Below the pieces are notes generated by a model. It was not told the DNA's origin, made no database searches, and was given only the letters and a program-made list of their open reading frames with translations. From Saksenaea vasiformis B4078 (Eukaryota > Mucoromycota > Mucoromycetes > Mucorales > Saksenaeaceae), in NCBI GenBank assembly GCA_000697055.1, contig JNDT01002046.1, positions 1 to 64,000 of the forward strand: a stretch of 64,000 nucleotides of DNA. The letters are read 5' to 3'. Shown piece after piece: positions 49,138-61,402 of the stretch. Position 1 is the first letter of the stretch. Each line of letters begins with the position of its first letter. The position numbers and the translations under genes are program-made.

Positions 49138-52100
49138 ATGCTGAACCGCGCACGTCTCTTCCGTGGTTTTGACATGCAATTCATGGAGAGCGACCGAGCC
49201 ACGAAGTTACGATTCAGCGATTTGAAAAAGAGAGAAGTGGAAGTTGTTGTTAGTTGATCTGAAATGGGGCAAGCATTACATACTGAAGTTGACTTCCTTA
49301 GGTTCCACTTATTTCACATTCGCGGGCTTTCAGTTGTACTATTGATATTGGTGACGAACCAGAGAATCGCGAGGCAAAAAGGCGGAAACCTCTGCCTCTC
49401 CCTGAAAGTGTGGCACTGAATGAATTTATTGATGAAGAGGGTGGGAAGGACGAGGGCGACGACGACAAGGACTATATGGAATTTTATTTGGATCAGTTTA
49501 TCATTTATGATGAATCGGGTGATCATATAGAAATGAGCGAGAAGTTTGGAACTATTTATTTTAAAGGGAAAGTACAAAGCGCACGAGGGACGACAAAACA
49601 CGTACAGGATGTATGTTTCAGGAATTACTCTCTGGGTAATCTGGAAAAGCATCATAGCGAACCAGTTATATGGATCGAAAACACATTTATTCGGAACAAG
49701 GTCTATTACAAACTACATCAGCCCCACTCATCGTACAGAAATATGTACAAGCGGTTCAAATGGAGAGCATTGCTAGTAAAAATAGTCTTGTAAGTACGGT
49801 GCTGTCATCCGAGCTCATTCTAGTAACCCGTCTTGTTCAAGAAATTTCATTGAAGAGTATGCAGATGCAACCTTGGCAGATACAAGTTTAGGAGGTCGTC
49901 TCAATCAATTCTTGGTGGCCAATTATCCTAAAGAAGGTACGTGCAAATTGTCCAGAAGCTGACAGCTAAACCGCTTGTTTAGACTGGGCGTATCAGAACC
50001 TACGCCCTCACATCATTTCCAATGCAAGGCTGATTTTGTGGCAGGCGGATGAGGTTAAATAAGAAAACGTGTGACCTCGAAAGCTATGCACTAAATAATT
50101 ATGCATAGTTGGAAGATGAAGGTGAAGATGAAGATGCGGATGAAAATGAGGAAAAATATATAAGATCACATGTATTTTGGGACGGTACGAACTAGTGGCG
50201 GTTAAATGACGGACGTTGATCGCAAAATCAGACCCTGTCTTCTTCCGAGCAAAGGCTGCAATAACAAATGATAGAGTAAATGACCAATTGATTTCCCACG
50301 GAATAATTAACAACTAGGATCAGACAACGATGGACAAGGGATGGGTAACCGAGAAGACTGTCGTCACACCACTAGTACACAAGTACTTTGCGCCGATTTT
50401 TGGGAAGCATTTGAAACTTGTCAAAAGCGATGGTAATGTGGATCTGTCTCTCTTTTAATTTCCGACCTACTAAATTTTCTTTCCTGCAGCGACGGTGCTT
50501 CAGAGATCTGCATTTAAAGAGTGTGTCGTTGTTATTGATAATGACGATGAAGCGCAGAGGAACCATAACGAACATAAACTCCTTGATACAAGCCGATGCA
50601 TCGTAACGCGAAGCACCAAGGACGACACACGCCAATTTTACAGTCAGGTATCATTAGACAATGTCATGATACAGGTGGGTGACTGCGTGCAACTGCTTCT
50701 CGAAAACAATATACCTGCCATAGCGTAACTATCTCCTAATGGTTGGATCCTGAGCTAATTATATCTCACAGACGTATCACCTCGATCTATCGCCCTTTTA
50801 ACAAAGATGGGAAATGCTGTGGAGAACCTTTGGTTACGATTAATTGGCTTTACAGTGGAGAGGATACTATTTTAGGCTGCATCTCAGATGTCCCAGACGT
50901 ATTTTCCTCACGCGAGGTAAGCGTTTACGATACTTGCAAATAAACGAAAGCTTCAGTGACGTAACGAAAATGCAGCTATGGTACACGCACCACTGCGAGT
51001 GTGAATTCAGAGATACCTACGCCGTGTCGTTGATCCACCGGAAGGTGAATGTGTGCTTTTTCTCTTCAATCGCCTCAGGTAAGAGGAATGCCGACAACAC
51101 CCGACGCGCTGAAGGAGAAGCCTCGACAGAAAAACCGTATCATTATTACTGCAAGACTTTCTATGACTATAGAAGAGCGAGTTTTGAAGATTTGCGACGC
51201 GAGCACTTATTTAGTGGATCCAGCTCGCAGGTTCGATGCGGATGCTACCAACCGACGATAGAGGACCGTTGCAGGGATTTTATCAAAAACAAGCGTACAG
51301 GTGACCTTGTCCTTACACCTGAGGAAAATGATGCATTCGTGTTGTACGAATTCATAAACGCAACGGTCGAAGAAGAAGAATTGCACCGTTCTACAATGCT
51401 TCTCCGAAAATTTCCCCTTATTAACCGGCTTGCTGAAATACAACCCACCAGTATAAAGGCTTTCAATGGAAAGAAGGAACGCAAATTTGTGAATGAAGTT
51501 GTCTACACAGATGAGACCGTAGAGAAAAACATGTTCCAAGTTTTGAACGACATTTATTCCACAACGAATGTTGTAGAGCAAGCTCATCTCCAGTACTGGA
51601 ATCCTGCGACACCTATGCCGAATAATTTGGTCTATAACGGTGCTGGACATCATGTAAGCATCACTGTAGTTCTTGAGAAAGCGCCGGTGCCTACTGTGTC
51701 TATTGTAGTTTTTCTTCAACAAGATGTATGATAAATCCAGCGGGAAGATTGAACTTATCATGGATCACGCGACCTGGTGTTCAAGGTATCCTCCCTGGAA
51801 AAGTAAGTCTTCTCGTAAACTAGCTACGCTGGATTTATTCTGTGGTGGCGGCAATTTTGGGCACGGCGTCGAAGATTCTGGCATTGCGGAATGTCGATGG
51901 TACAGTATCGATGTGCACAACCCGCCTTTGTCTAATCAGCGGAACGCAGGAGCGTGGATGTCGACTATCACGCGTTGTTAACGTACCGTTCCAACCATTA
52001 CGAAAATGAAAGACATCTATGCTACAACCAAAGTGTCAATGTACTTCTCAAGGATGCCATTAAAGGAAAAGCGAAAGCAGGTTGGCCAAAACCAGTACGT

Positions 52101-53526
52101 CAAATAGCAGATCGTCCAAACTGATGTTGATATGATACATAGGGAGAAGTTGATTTTATTTTGGCAGGAAACCCTTGTCAGGGATTTAGTCGCATGAATC
52201 AGTTCTATGAGGAAGAAAACTCCGTTAGAAAAAGGTAAGAAAAATGAACTTTTTCCTAGCGACAATTTTCTGAAATGTGGACGCACAGCTCGCTTTTTGC
52301 AAGCGTAGCATCTTACGTTGAATTTTATCGGCCGTCATACTTTTTACTGGAAAATGTGGCGAATTTGGTACGATTTTATTATGGACGAGCAGACAGCGAA
52401 GATAAGCGCTATCCATTACATTATGCCATTGGCGTTTTCGTTGCACTTGGTTACCAAGTGCGGTGGGCTGTGGTTAATGCAGCAAGTCATGGAGTACCAC
52501 AGGTACTTGTCAGGTTTCTTTTGTTTCGTCTCTTTAATCACAGAAGCTGATAGATACGAAACCGACTATTCATCTGGGGAGCAGGTAACCTACGGTTCTG
52601 TTTGGCAGATCTTAATGGATACGTGCTAGCACCCGGCCTCGCACTTCCCAAGTTTCCTTCTATATCTCACAAGATACAATGCAGATTACTGCAATACTCC
52701 ACACCTTTGCCGAATAACACCAGGTAGATACAGTTCCATATTTTACAGCGCTAACAGTTTCTTAGATCCGTTGGAGTCAGTTACCCGTCCCACACAGCAT
52801 TCCCTTTGGTGAGTATACAGGATTTAATAGAAGACCTTCCGAGTATTGGCGACGGTACAGAACCGGTAAGTAACATCAATGACAACGTCAGCATTGTAAC
52901 TCGATTGGCAGTGCACAGAATTTGTTGATCATGAACCGCAACTGCTTCCACCAGAAGTACAAGAGATCGTAGAAGTACTTCCTGTAGAACCATGCGGCAT
53001 GAACCTGAGACTGTTGCTCAAAGGCAACCCTAATCATCCGATTTTGCAATCTGAGTAAGTTGTCCTAACTGAGGAAGACTTACGACTGTTAACTTATCCT
53101 TACAGATACGTGCAAGAGTATGTAGACGAATTATACAACCAATCTGACATTCGATTCTAGATGGGACAGAAGATTGAAGAAGCACGGTCATATCACGTTC
53201 CGTGATTTTGGTCGTGTGCATCGTCATCAGGCGATAAGCACAGTCGTTACCTCCTTTAGATATCGCGGTATACAATCTATACCGTGCTTTCATTACGAAG
53301 AGCCGAGGCTTCTGAGTATTCGTGAGATAGCGAGAGCGCAAGGTGAGTGTGGTAGACCTGGAACTACGTGCGCAAGGCTGAGATAACGTTCTGTAGGCTT
53401 TCTTGACAGCGATGTCATTATAGGTAGCTACGGCGATAAGCATCGAATTGTTGGCAACGCTGTTCCTCGCAATGTAGCATTTGTCTTGGCTCTACAACTT
53501 GAGTTGGAAGAATCTGAACCAGAATA
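49138..53526 (+). CDS. DNA (cytosine-5) methyltransferase, DNMT1/DIM-2 class with BAH region
   Basis: About 17 introns, all consistent with one intact frame of roughly 1,100 aa. An N-terminal region with YLDQFIIYDESGDHI and IWIENTFIRNKVYYKLHQP resembles the replication-foci/targeting part. A BAH-like region follows (VGDCVQLLLENN, ARITSIYRPFNKDGK, WLYSGEDTIL, LIHRKVNVCFFSS, YCKTFYDYRRASFE). Catalytic motifs: I DLFCGGGNFGHG, IV GNPCQGFSRMN with the nucleophilic Cys, VI FLLENVANL, VIII near QIRNRLFIWGAG, IX ISTVVTS, and IX-X ISTVVTS...LSIREIARAQGFLD and GNAVPRNVAF. Role: methylation of cytosines in nuclear DNA, typically silencing repeats. Motif I style (CGGGNFG) is closer to DIM-2 than to animal DNMT1. 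The start at 49138 is less certain; it depends on a weak GTTAGT donor. Confidence 0.9.
50054..50317 (+). other. Unusually long intron (264 nt) in the methyltransferase gene
   Basis: Splicing GAG|GTTAAA to AACTAG|GAT joins ILWQADE to DQTTMDKGWVTEK in frame. Other introns in this gene are about 43-65 nt. The intron carries an imperfect trinucleotide-type purine run (gatgaaggtgaagatgaaga, about 50115-50155). Confidence 0.6.
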
Positions 53527-54367
53527 GAACGCTTTCGCTAGTCTCCACCTTGAACTGCAGTGGCTATAACCATTATATGGTGCTTTTAGAAGTAATATTG
53601 CAGCCACTGCTTTATTCAGAGAGTTTATGACGAGTCTCGCACCAACTTTTCTATTATGTATACGCTGTATCATTTTCTGTGTTTCTGTGGATGAACAGCA
53701 GACTCTAAGAACGCAAGATTACATTTCTTTCAAATAGGAAAAGAAAAAGGAAAATTTGAATGATTCAGGTTTTAGATGGCAAATAATAGTAACATCCTTT
53801 CCACTCGTAGTACTCAATCGGTGCTTGGAGGTTCAGTAACAAGCTCATTCAAAAATCTACCTGAATGTCGGCTACATTCCGATTGCTTCTATTTAGATGA
53901 TAAAAGAAGTTTCTTTTTTTGATAATAATGACATCAGTGTCCTGTTTCTCATTCATTGTAGGCGTGCAACAATCTGCACTGCCTTTGTTGCTTTGTTTTC
54001 ACATGAAATCTCCTGGTAAGTTGGTGAGAATTGCTTTGCCTACGAGGCCCCCTTTAGCGGCGCCGTCTTCGCAGTTTAAAGCTATTCCAAAAGAGTAAAA
54101 ATGAAAAAATCAGTGTCACTTCACTTACGTTAGGTTCGGGAGGCAAGTTCCTTCGTATGAAAATTAGGCTGTAGAGTAGACTTTCTGTTCAATGAGTAGA
54201 AAGTCTTTTTTGGGGAAAGAAACAAGTTCAGCACCATACGGGTCAAAAAAAATAAAACCAGAGAACGCTTTGGACTGTCTTCTTTTCTTTCATTCCAGCA
54301 TGCGACACGACTTCCAAATCAAAAGCCTGATCAACCAATAAGCCACAGTGAATCCTTTACACCCATC
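53527..54367. other. Intergenic between methyltransferase and AT-hook/GATA gene
   Basis: No ORF of note. Contains the terminator region of the upstream gene and the promoter of the downstream one, with T/A-rich tracts around 53,740 and 53,915. Confidence 0.4.
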
Positions 54368-57300
54368 ATGAAAACTGACGCGTCAGACACTCAACAACAA
54401 TGTTTACAGAATCATACGACCGATCCGAATGCAGACTCTCATGACCGGATAACATGCTTAGAAACCCACAACCAACCACCTGATTCGTCTGAGAAGCCAT
54501 TGACTTTTATACCAATCGATGGAGCGACAGTCAACCGACCAAAACGTGGTAGACCTCGAAAAATAATCGTTGAAACTGGACCAAAGATACCCAAGAAGCG
54601 TGGTAGACCGCGAAAAGTTCCTGACCCGTCAGTAGACAGAACACCGAAGAAACGTGGTCGGCCACGAAAGCACCCTGAAACTCCAGTAGACAGGACACCT
54701 AAAAAGCGTGGCAGGCCACGAAAAGTTATACCTTCTACAGAACAAACGGGGCAGGGTTCTATAGATAGTGAACAACGATTAAGTGGTCCTTGTAGTCACT
54801 GTGGAGCAACCGCATCAGAGAAGTGGACATGTTCCTCCAACAATATCAACGATATTCTATGTAAAGTATGCGCCCATTCCGGGGGAGATTACGTCCTGGC
54901 ACCTTTAGAGATACCTTCGAAGCCGCCGCATAAATTAGAAGGACCGTGCTCCAACTGTAAAACAACTACGTCTACCTTAAACACTTGGCGCCGTAACCCG
55001 CTCGATCGTACCAAAGTTATATGTGACACTTGTCGCAAATATTATCGAATTCATGGACTGATGCGTCCCTATCGTTGCCATTATCAATGTCATTATTGTG
55101 GAAAACAGAATTCACGTTCGTGGGGCACGGACGCAAATGGTGACCTGGTATGTCATAGATGCTTAATCGCTGCGAAACAAGCGAGCGTTGCCAATACAAA
55201 TGTAGATAATTCCAGTGGTGATGACAGCGAACTAGAGCAGGACACAGCGTTTACTGATATCCTTGCTTTCACGCGACTATGCTTCGATTGCCATTCTTCA
55301 GCATCCAACCGTTGGTTTTCGGATTCAAGCAATAATGTCTACTGTGAAGCGTGTTATGATTATCGCAGACGCCATGGCGCTCCACCCGCATTAAATCTAG
55401 GCGTAAGACAAGAAAAAATATCCGATGGATGTGGATACATCGCTCCTGACGATCCAAAATGGAATGATGAAGAAAACGAGAGACATATCGAATCATCTAC
55501 CGAGGCCCAAAGCGTATGCTCAAAATGCAGTACGTCAAATAATCCGTACTGGTGTCTAGATGAGAAAGACCGATGGATCTGTTTCCCCTGTGCTCTTTCA
55601 CCTCGACGCCTTGATCAACATAACAAGAGACGGCCAAGTGATTACAAGGGACGACGGACACAGAATGGCAACGTACGGCATAAATGCAACCAGCGGCTTC
55701 GAAAGGCCATGGAACACGAACGTGAAAATCGGTCAATGCATGACGTTACTACATTTGTAGACAGTACCAACAGCGAACCTATCGTTTCTTCAGAACGCAT
55801 CGCATCACTAGAGAGTGACAAGGAGAAACGACGACGTATAGTACCTCGAAGGAAACGACGCGTGAAGAGGAAGAGCGATTACTCCGGAGATGAAGATTTC
55901 CTAGGATTGCAACGTAATCAGTATAATTTGGACGACGATCGCGGACCACCACTTCCGATACCCACAGTAAAAGCTGATGCAGAGATCGACCAATTAGATA
56001 GGACGTTTCATCGCTATCAGCGGATGCATCGTCGCGAGGAATATGAAGCAGAGCATGGCTTTGTATTTACGGATGAATTCGAAGATTCTGTCATTTCAGA
56101 TTGCTACTGGTCCAAGATTGAAAAGATGAAACTCTTCTCCGCACTTGAACGCTGCGGTCGTTACGATCTTCATGGTATCCAACAACGGATAGGCCCAACG
56201 AAGACAGTATACGAGATAGCTTTGTTTATCAATAGACTTGAGGAAGCTTCTCAGTCCTTAGGAGGAAGCTCAGGTACGTTTATCCTGAGTAGAATCATAG
56301 AAGCCTGAAGCCATCATCATTATTATAGGGTTGTTGGATGAGTTGGATCCAGATTCTGATACATTCATACCACATGCATTCGAAATGTCCGATGAATGGA
56401 TTCAAAAAGAAGAAAATGAAGCCCGTCGTCTGAGACAAGTATGCGAACATTCGTTCTTATACCTGGAAAGATCGGATGAAAGGATTAGTCCACGAGACGA
56501 GCAGCAAACTGAATGGAGTGAATCAGAAGAAGAATTATACGAAGAAAGGTACACACATCGAATGTTCTATGTCGTATTCATTGAGTATGTCGTAGATCTT
56601 CTGCTTCCGTGCCAGTATACAGATCTGATCCATTAAAAATGACTGACGTCCTTGACGTTTGGGCTATGTACGACATGGCCTCCAAGTAAGCATATTTTAT
56701 CTGTTTTTTCAAGGCGACATGCTCACTGTTTTATTCTCAAGGCTTTATGTTAAAAATCCTTATGCATATATCTCTCGCGACACTGTTCAATATCTTTACT
56801 ATGAACTTGTACGATTTTTGGAGGATATTTTGTACGATATATACGCTATTATGCTGCACCGAGCAGCTCCCCGCCAGAATACCAAATCCACTACAGTAAG
56901 TTCATCTTTTCCAAAAATGGCACCCACTTAACAAACATGGTTAGCCTTCTATTATGGTTGATCCACGCAGCTTGGAGAGAGTTCTGGAAATGCGTCGAAC
57001 TCAGTGGAAAGAACTTTCGCGGAACATCGGGGATTCCCGGTTGCGAGTCACTTCTGCGTCCGAATTTATTGCTGATCTCCCCACTCGATTGAGACAAATC
57101 CCGATAGAAGACGATCTCAACGGATACTCATCAAAGAAAAGGAGGAAGTTACGCATAGCAAAAGAAGAAAGGATATCAACTTCCAAAATGTGGAACATGG
57201 AGGATAAGGATGCCCCGTCTTCAGAACCAATTGTTCCTAGTCAGTGGCGAATCGGAGACATCGACAAAGAAAGCGATGAAAACGGCGACACTTCCTGTAA

Positions 57301-57556
57301 AAACGTTGCTATCGGCGACTGGACGGTGGACTCAATGGAATCTTGGGAATTACACGTCCCTGAGGATCAAGTCAGAAACGAGGAGGACGATGAAGTGAAG
57401 GACGAAGATGAAGAAGCACAAGACGAGGAGGAAGCGCTTCTCGGCATGTATACCACAGAGAGCGACGTTGAACGGATAATGGAACTCCGAGATCGTGTAT
57501 ACGAGAAGAATCTGATGGATTTTCTGTATTCTACCGACAATGCAGTGGAGGAGTAA
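54368..57556 (+). CDS. AT-hook + five GATA-like zinc fingers + Rrn5-like SANT protein (984 aa)
   Basis: Five exons (54368-56273, 56329-56548, 56623-56685, 56742-56895, 56945-57556) join in frame to 984 aa. Residues 60-119 hold four RGRPRK AT-hooks at an exact 18-residue spacing. Five treble-clef fingers follow: C142-C168 (CX2CX19CX2C), C194-C222 (X21), C241-C265, C305-C329 and C384-C408 (the last three CX2CX17CX2C as in GATA factors; the fourth keeps CEACYDYRRRHGAPP). A basic patch (RRRIVPRRKRRVKRK) precedes a SANT/Myb-type domain from residue 578 (YWSKIEKMKLFSALERCGRY, then GPTKTVYEIALFINRL). A later helical segment (ISRDTVQYLYYELVRFLEDI) sits where Rrn5 proteins have a histone-fold-like region; the tail is acidic. 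Rrn5 is a subunit of the RNA polymerase I upstream activating factor. The Rrn5 link is inference from layout and motif style. Confidence 0.85.
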
Positions 57557-57740
57557 GATTGACTTGTTAGGATAGCAAATTGTATGAATGTACTTGCTAC
57601 TAAAAAAAGACAATTAGTATATAAGAGCATAAAAATGGATAGTTCCCCCCAATGTTCATGTCTAAAAAATCTGACACTTGTTGAATGGGTGACGGGAACA
57701 GACGGATGAACATTCTGGCGGTCTTTTAAATTTCAGGCAA

Positions 57741-59607
57741 ATGGTGACAAAAAGAAACGGACCAATTGATACGAGCAGTCTGATCCATTCACTTCGTCTC
57801 AATTCAAAAATACTCATGAGCGAACGCCCCTCATCAGCAGCGTCCTTATCACAAGCTTTAGTAAGTTCTACAAGTCCTTCAACTAAGGGTGGTCCTACGA
57901 TCGCTGCGATCAACGATGTGGTGGCTGTACCAGGCGTGAGCTCTACAAGTGTTGTCAGTCCTGCACATATCCAGAAACAACCGACAATGCAACGCAATGT
58001 CGCTCCATTTTTGAACAAAGTATACAGGTACTTAGTAGTGGGGGGTTAATTTGTAGATCAGGGGTTCAGGTACTTACCAAGTGCCTAGTATTGTGAATGA
58101 TCCAAGTACGGATGACTTGATCCGGTGGGGATCGGACGGAAGTTCGTTCATTATTCCATGTCATGTCGATTTCGCGAAGAAAGTGCTTCCTCGGTTTTTT
58201 AAGCATGGGAAATTCACGTCATTTGTGCGCCAACTCAATATGTATGGGTTCCATAAAGTCCCACATCTTCAGCAAGGTGTGTTGCAGGCCGACAGCAATT
58301 CCGAGCTATGGGAGTTTGCCAACCCACATTTTAAACGTAATCAGCCTGATCTGTTGTTACTGATCACTCGCAAAAAGGGGTCTAATGCTGATGATAAGGA
58401 GCTCACCGGTAGCATCGATCTGCAACATATTCTGGATGAACTTTCTGCGATTAAAAAGCATCAAATGACTATTAGCACGCAGCTGAAAAATATTCAGCGA
58501 GATAACCAGGTTCTCTGGCAAGAAACGGTATCAGCAAGAGAGAGACATCAACGGCATCAGGACACCATTGATAAGATTTTGCGCTTCTTAGCCTCGGTAT
58601 TTTCCAGCGATAAAAAGTCGGGTGTCATTCCAAGAAAACGGCGCTATCTGATTGGCGATGTGGATACAGATTATTACGATAACTATGTGGATGATGATTT
58701 GGAAGATCGGCCGTCTAAAGTACCGCGCCAGAACTCACCGAGTTTCAACATTGATGAATATGTCAACGATGACGATGGCGACGCGGAAGGTGCTTGCTTG
58801 TCCACGACCTTACCTGAGACGGACTTACCTACCTCTACTGCGGATAACTCAATTCCTTCTACTGATCTCGCTGCAGCAATTGCACTAAACGATCAATCCA
58901 AGCAGCCTGTCCAAAGTAAGTAAAAGAATTCGCATGGGAGGCAAGGTAAACTTAGGGTCTGTTTTCTTTTGTAGACACGGTGGCCGAACAGCTTTCATCG
59001 TTCATTACTCCGCAACAAATGCAAAATTTAATTAGCCTTGCACAAGCAAACCCAGTAATTCTAGGTCAATTGTCGACCGACAGCTTTTATAACAATGCGT
59101 CCCCAGCAATTGATTTTCTTAGCAAAGGATCCAACCTTCCTACGTTGAACAACGCCAACGTTGGTACAGTGACATACACCAATAATAATAGCGCACAATC
59201 AAACCAAGTACAGCCCGCTGCTCCTACACTTCCGCAGGTGACCAACAACATCACCTCGTTGACCAAGGCTGCAGATATCATCAGTCAGGACATTGATGAC
59301 CTTGGAACCAATATTGAGGCATTAGCGCAACAGCTTGGATTTGATCCTTCAAAATATACCGGAAATGACATTGGCTATGTTGATATGGACGAGTTCCTAA
59401 ACACATATGGTAAGCAGGATACTTTTCGACGCTGCAGAGGAAAACTAAGGTGATTCGTGTGCAGGGCCCAATTCCACTTCTTCACCACCCGATACACCTA
59501 CAAGTACAGGAACATCGTCCGACTTCAAAAAACAACCCATTGATGAAAACAATGGATCTGCACCCCCTTCCTCTACTCTTGATTCGAATTACCAGACTAA
59601 ATCATGA
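57741..59607 (+). CDS. HSF1: Heat-shock-factor family transcription factor
   Basis: Four exons (57741-58027, 58089-58915, 58975-59409, 59465-59607) join to 563 aa. After a Ser/Thr-rich N-terminus, the HSF DNA-binding domain runs from about residue 89: APFLNKVYSIVNDPSTDDLI, WGSDGSSFII, then FKHGKFTSFVRQLNMYGFHK as the recognition helix. The HR-A/B trimerisation coiled coil follows (QHILDELSAIKKHQMTISTQ, LWQETVSARERHQ, IDKILRFLASVF). A basic PRKRRYL patch may be a nuclear signal, and the rest is acidic and Ser/Asn-rich, suiting an activation domain. There is no response-regulator receiver domain, so it is HSF1-like rather than Skn7-like. Binds nGAAn arrays to drive chaperone genes. Only 184 bp separate it from the preceding stop. 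Mucoromycota may have several HSF paralogues, so the symbol is at family level. Confidence 0.9.
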
Positions 59608-59955
59608 TGCATTGTTATTAGTTTTTTTGTTTTGTTTGTTTTATCTGTTATTTTATATTGCAATTCATTATGCTTGAATGTTAACAAAAGTGTGAAAACC
59701 TGTATCCAACTGTTGAATGTCTGTGATCGCTCTGTCCTTCTGCATTATTTTTTTAAACTATTTGACGATACCTAAAACGATCTTCATATTAGGAAGCGGT
59801 TTCCTTGCGTGAGAAACTTGCACCCTTTTTATGGTGCTCGGGCAAACCTTGTGTCCGTATCTGCACCAACATTATGCATCGCGTTGACCTGTTACGACCA
59901 CATTGAAGTACATCAAACTCCGCCTCTTTCTCGTGTTTGTTGTTACATTGCAGGC

Positions 59956-61121
59956 ATGGAATCCGTGGAGCAGTTAATCGATGGCAAAGTGTCAAAACGG
60001 ATAATCAAACCGGGTGTTGGGAACAAACCGAAGAAGGGAGACACCATAAGCGGTAAGTATATAAACTTCCCATCGCGTACCTGATCTTCTTTTAGTCCAT
60101 TACGATGCGTATCTCGTCGAAAAGAACTCCAAATTTGATTCGTCACGCGATAGAAATACACCTTTTGTTTTTGAACTTGGAAAAGGTTGCATATAGTTTG
60201 TAATATTGACGTGCTGACACTAGGTAGGCAAAGTAATCAATGCCTGGGAAGTCGCGATCCCCACAATGCAAATCGGTGAGATCGCTGAGATTGAGTGCAC
60301 TAGCGACCATGGTAAGAACACGAGGATGTCTAAAGTGGCTAAAGAGAGATTTATAGGTTACGGTGACAAGGGTGTAGCTTTACTTGTCCCACCAAAAGCG
60401 AGCCTTCGTTACGAAGTAGAATTGATCGGTTCCTGGGAGGTAATGTTGACAGGCAACGCGACAAACTTGCTGACATCCTGCTTCAGGCTGCAGGGACGGC
60501 ACAACAACGGATAGAATCTGCATCGGCAAAGAAAGAAGAAGGAAACAGCCTTTATAAGCAAGGTGCCATCGAACAAGCTCTTTTTGCTTATAAAGCGGTA
60601 AATTTGACTTTGTCGATGAAGGTTTAATCTATTAATCGTTGTTTAGGGAAGGGATTATATCAAAGATCTTTGGGATTGCGAGCCTGAAGAACTCGAACAA
60701 TGTCGTCAACTTGTTATAGCTCTACAACTCAACATTACCGGCTGCTACTTGAAGTTACGCCAGTGGGATTACGCGATAGAAGTGGCCACCAATGTATGAT
60801 GATATCGTTTTTTGTTACTTCGTACTTATCCAATCGTATAGGTTTTGAGCCGTGATCCGGAGAACATAAAAGGTTACTATCGGATGGCACAAGCGTACCT
60901 TGAAAAGACGGAGTTTGCGACTGGGCTCGAGTTCATCGAACAAGGACTGAAGGTGACAGGAATCATGACCGCTATTCGGTGTGAACACTAACCTGATGTA
61001 CACAATACAATAGTTTGCACCTGCCGATCCTGATCTTAAAAACATGCACGCAGTACTGAAGCACAAGCAGGAAACGTGGATTAAGGATAGTAAGAACATC
61101 TACAGAAAGATGTTCGCTTGA
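59956..61121 (+). CDS. FKBP-type peptidyl-prolyl isomerase with TPR domain
   Basis: Eight exons (59956-60052, 60096-60185, 60228-60311, 60357-60439, 60487-60597, 60647-60793, 60842-60952, 61014-61121) join in frame to 276 aa. The N-terminal FKBP domain has VHYDAYL, KFDSSRDRNTPFVFELGKG and KVINAWEVAIPTM, matching the Tyr, Phe-Asp, Arg, Phe, Val-Ile and Trp positions of the FKBP12 pocket; YGDKG and LRYEVEL close the domain. Some distal pocket residues are changed (no His87 equivalent; Phe99 is Tyr), so activity may be reduced. A TPR region follows (KKEEGNSLYKQGAIEQALFA, LQLNITGCYLKLRQWDYAIE, IKGYYRMAQAYLEKTEFATG). This layout matches FKBP6/AIP-like or FKBP51/52-like Hsp90 co-chaperones, but with one FKBP domain. 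The upstream open frame lacks an ATG. Confidence 0.88.
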
Positions 61122-61402
61122 AGTTATGTTCAGTTCAACTTTTTCATATCAATATCCAAGATCATCATCATCCTATGATACATGATTGAAATCAAATCGA
61201 TAGCATTAAAAAGAAACAAAAAGAAACTGTTGTCACCGAGTAGATCATGCATGGGTTCATCTTTTTTGATGAGGCGGCTTATTAAGATCAACGCTGACTC
61301 ACAGTGGCGGGACGGCTTTTCTTTTATGAATGACTTCCCCACCGAGAACGTAACCTTCTTCTTTGCACAAAGTTGAACGAAACCTTCGGTAGCTTTTAAG
61401 AT

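Noticed and set aside
51880..51990. Apparent frameshift in the methyltransferase after DLFCGGGNFGHGVEDSG, which would make it a pseudogene
   Set aside because: Removing a GTACAG...ACGCAG intron restores AECRWSVDVDYHALLTYRSN in frame, which matches the expected family sequence.
53100..53170. In-frame TAG in the methyltransferase near the target-recognition region
   Set aside because: A 43-nt intron with a GTATGT donor and TTCTAG acceptor removes it and joins YVQEWDRRLKKHG in frame.
60430..60520. Apparent loss of frame between FKBP and TPR domains
   Set aside because: A 47-nt intron (GTAATG...CTTCAG) joins GSWE to AAGTAQQRIES in phase; the whole gene then sums to 276 intact codons.
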